A DNA stretch of 64,000 bases from Epiperipatus broadwayi (lineage: Eukaryota; Onychophora; Udeonychophora; Euonychophora; Peripatidae), in contig JAQFVV010012544.1 in the NCBI GenBank assembly GCA_028023455.1, positions 1-64,000 on the forward strand, read 5' to 3'. The position numbers and the translations under genes are program-made. The notes below the pieces were generated by a model. The model saw only the letters and a program-made list of their open reading frames with translations. It did no database searches and was not told where the DNA came from. Shown piece by piece: positions 63,323-64,000 of this stretch (position 1 is the first letter of the stretch; each line of letters opens with the position of its first letter).

Positions 63323-63415
63323 ATGGAACCAGATAATGCTACCTCCAGAATATCAGACTGGTCTTCCATGAAAGTCTTCATGGGAATTGCCAACAGGAAC
63401 CTGGACTCTTCTACC
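63323..63415 (+). CDS. First coding exon of an unrecognised host gene
   Basis: A 93-base open segment starts MEPDNATSRI, continues through SDWSSMKVFMGIANRN, and ends at codon 31 with a GTAAGC donor directly after ACC (GT at 63416), leaving phase 0. Without splicing it would stop three codons later, which supports the exon reading. A CCAAT box, TATA box and initiator lie at proper distances upstream, giving a leader of about 91 bases. The codons are far less AT-rich than the flanks. I do not recognise the protein from 31 residues; no signal peptide or membrane segment is evident. The remaining exons lie beyond the right edge. Confidence 0.6.
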
Positions 63416-64000
63416 GTAAGCAATTGAACGGAACGATTTTAAAATCTGAAGTAATTAAAAACTTTAAAGATTTGATCAGTTAATCTAAATTTTAAAAAAA
63501 AAGAATTTTTCTCTGACATATGTTACAAATTAATTATAAATGTTTGATTTTTACATATTTGTTTGCTAAAAAAAATCATTTCCATTTTATTATTTTTATT
63601 TGTATTAATATTTATTGTTTAAATTTTAAATGATGAAATTTAAGTTGGGTATGGACGTTGCATGGATTCGTTAGCAGTTAATTATGTTGTGGTTTTCATA
63701 TTTGATTACAATATATAGGTAATCAATGTCACTGTGGCATCTTATGATGAATGCTATTGGGTTTCTTGTATTTCCTCTGCAATTGATGTTATCGATGACT
63801 TTGTATTTTGATCGGTTATGTTTATTTTGGAATGTTTTTAACCATGGAATCTATGCAGCCGATCTATACTCAACATTATAAAACAAATTTTATAAAATTC
63901 ATCTGTACGAATGTATTTAAATGTTAAATTTAAGTGGGGTGTGAATGGCTATATAGTTTAGTAAAGTTATATTAAGGGAGGGTAATCTTAGTTTATTCAT
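63416..64000 (+). other. Start of first intron
   Basis: Begins GTAAGCAATTG and returns to AT-rich sequence with no further open exon before the window ends. No acceptor followed by coding sequence is seen. Confidence 0.45.

Overview
The window looks like nuclear DNA of a metazoan, most likely an invertebrate. It is very AT-rich, packed with TA microsatellites and short on CpG in most stretches. It carries animal-type retroelements: RTE-like LINEs, a Penelope-like element and a gag-only relic. No bacterial-style gene, operon, rRNA or CRISPR array is present. The Gag relic resembles arthropod Gag proteins, while the hammerhead and Penelope content would suit many invertebrates, so I do not name a phylum.

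Layout: 336-5833 is a 5.5 kb inverted-repeat structure with two 1.23 kb near-identical arms around a 3 kb spacer unusually rich in CpG. It is followed by a broken retroviral-type gag gene with a long coiled coil (6394-8596). From 11.8 to 15.8 kb a 1.1 kb segment is duplicated, and the second copy is interrupted by a 1.3 kb foldback insertion. A decayed Penelope-like reverse transcriptase lies on the minus strand at 15.8-16.8 kb, with a (TA)55 tract expanded inside its reading frame. Two arrays of about 400-base units (19371-21527 and 28272-29609) are each arranged head to head and flanked by AT tracts. 45.9-48.3 kb and 50.7-51.3 kb hold dead RTE-like LINEs. Many small palindromic elements, some with tRNA-like B boxes, fill the rest.

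The main discovery candidate is a set of type I hammerhead ribozyme motifs. They recur once per unit in both 400-base arrays, in the terminal repeat of the Penelope-like element (17037-17077), and in a foldback element (49648-49689) where every core position is intact. Animal retrozymes (small tandem-repeat retroelements with hammerheads, thought to borrow Penelope-type machinery) fit this pattern. Here the ribozyme arrays and a Penelope-like element sit a few kilobases apart and share an AT-tract insertion context.

The only convincing host gene is at the right edge: a CCAAT box, a TATA box, an initiator 29 bases downstream, a 5' UTR with a tiny upstream ORF, and a 31-codon first exon ending at a GTAAG donor (63323-63415, plus strand). 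The rest of that gene lies outside the window. All assignments are from reading the sequence; no searches or folding programs were run.
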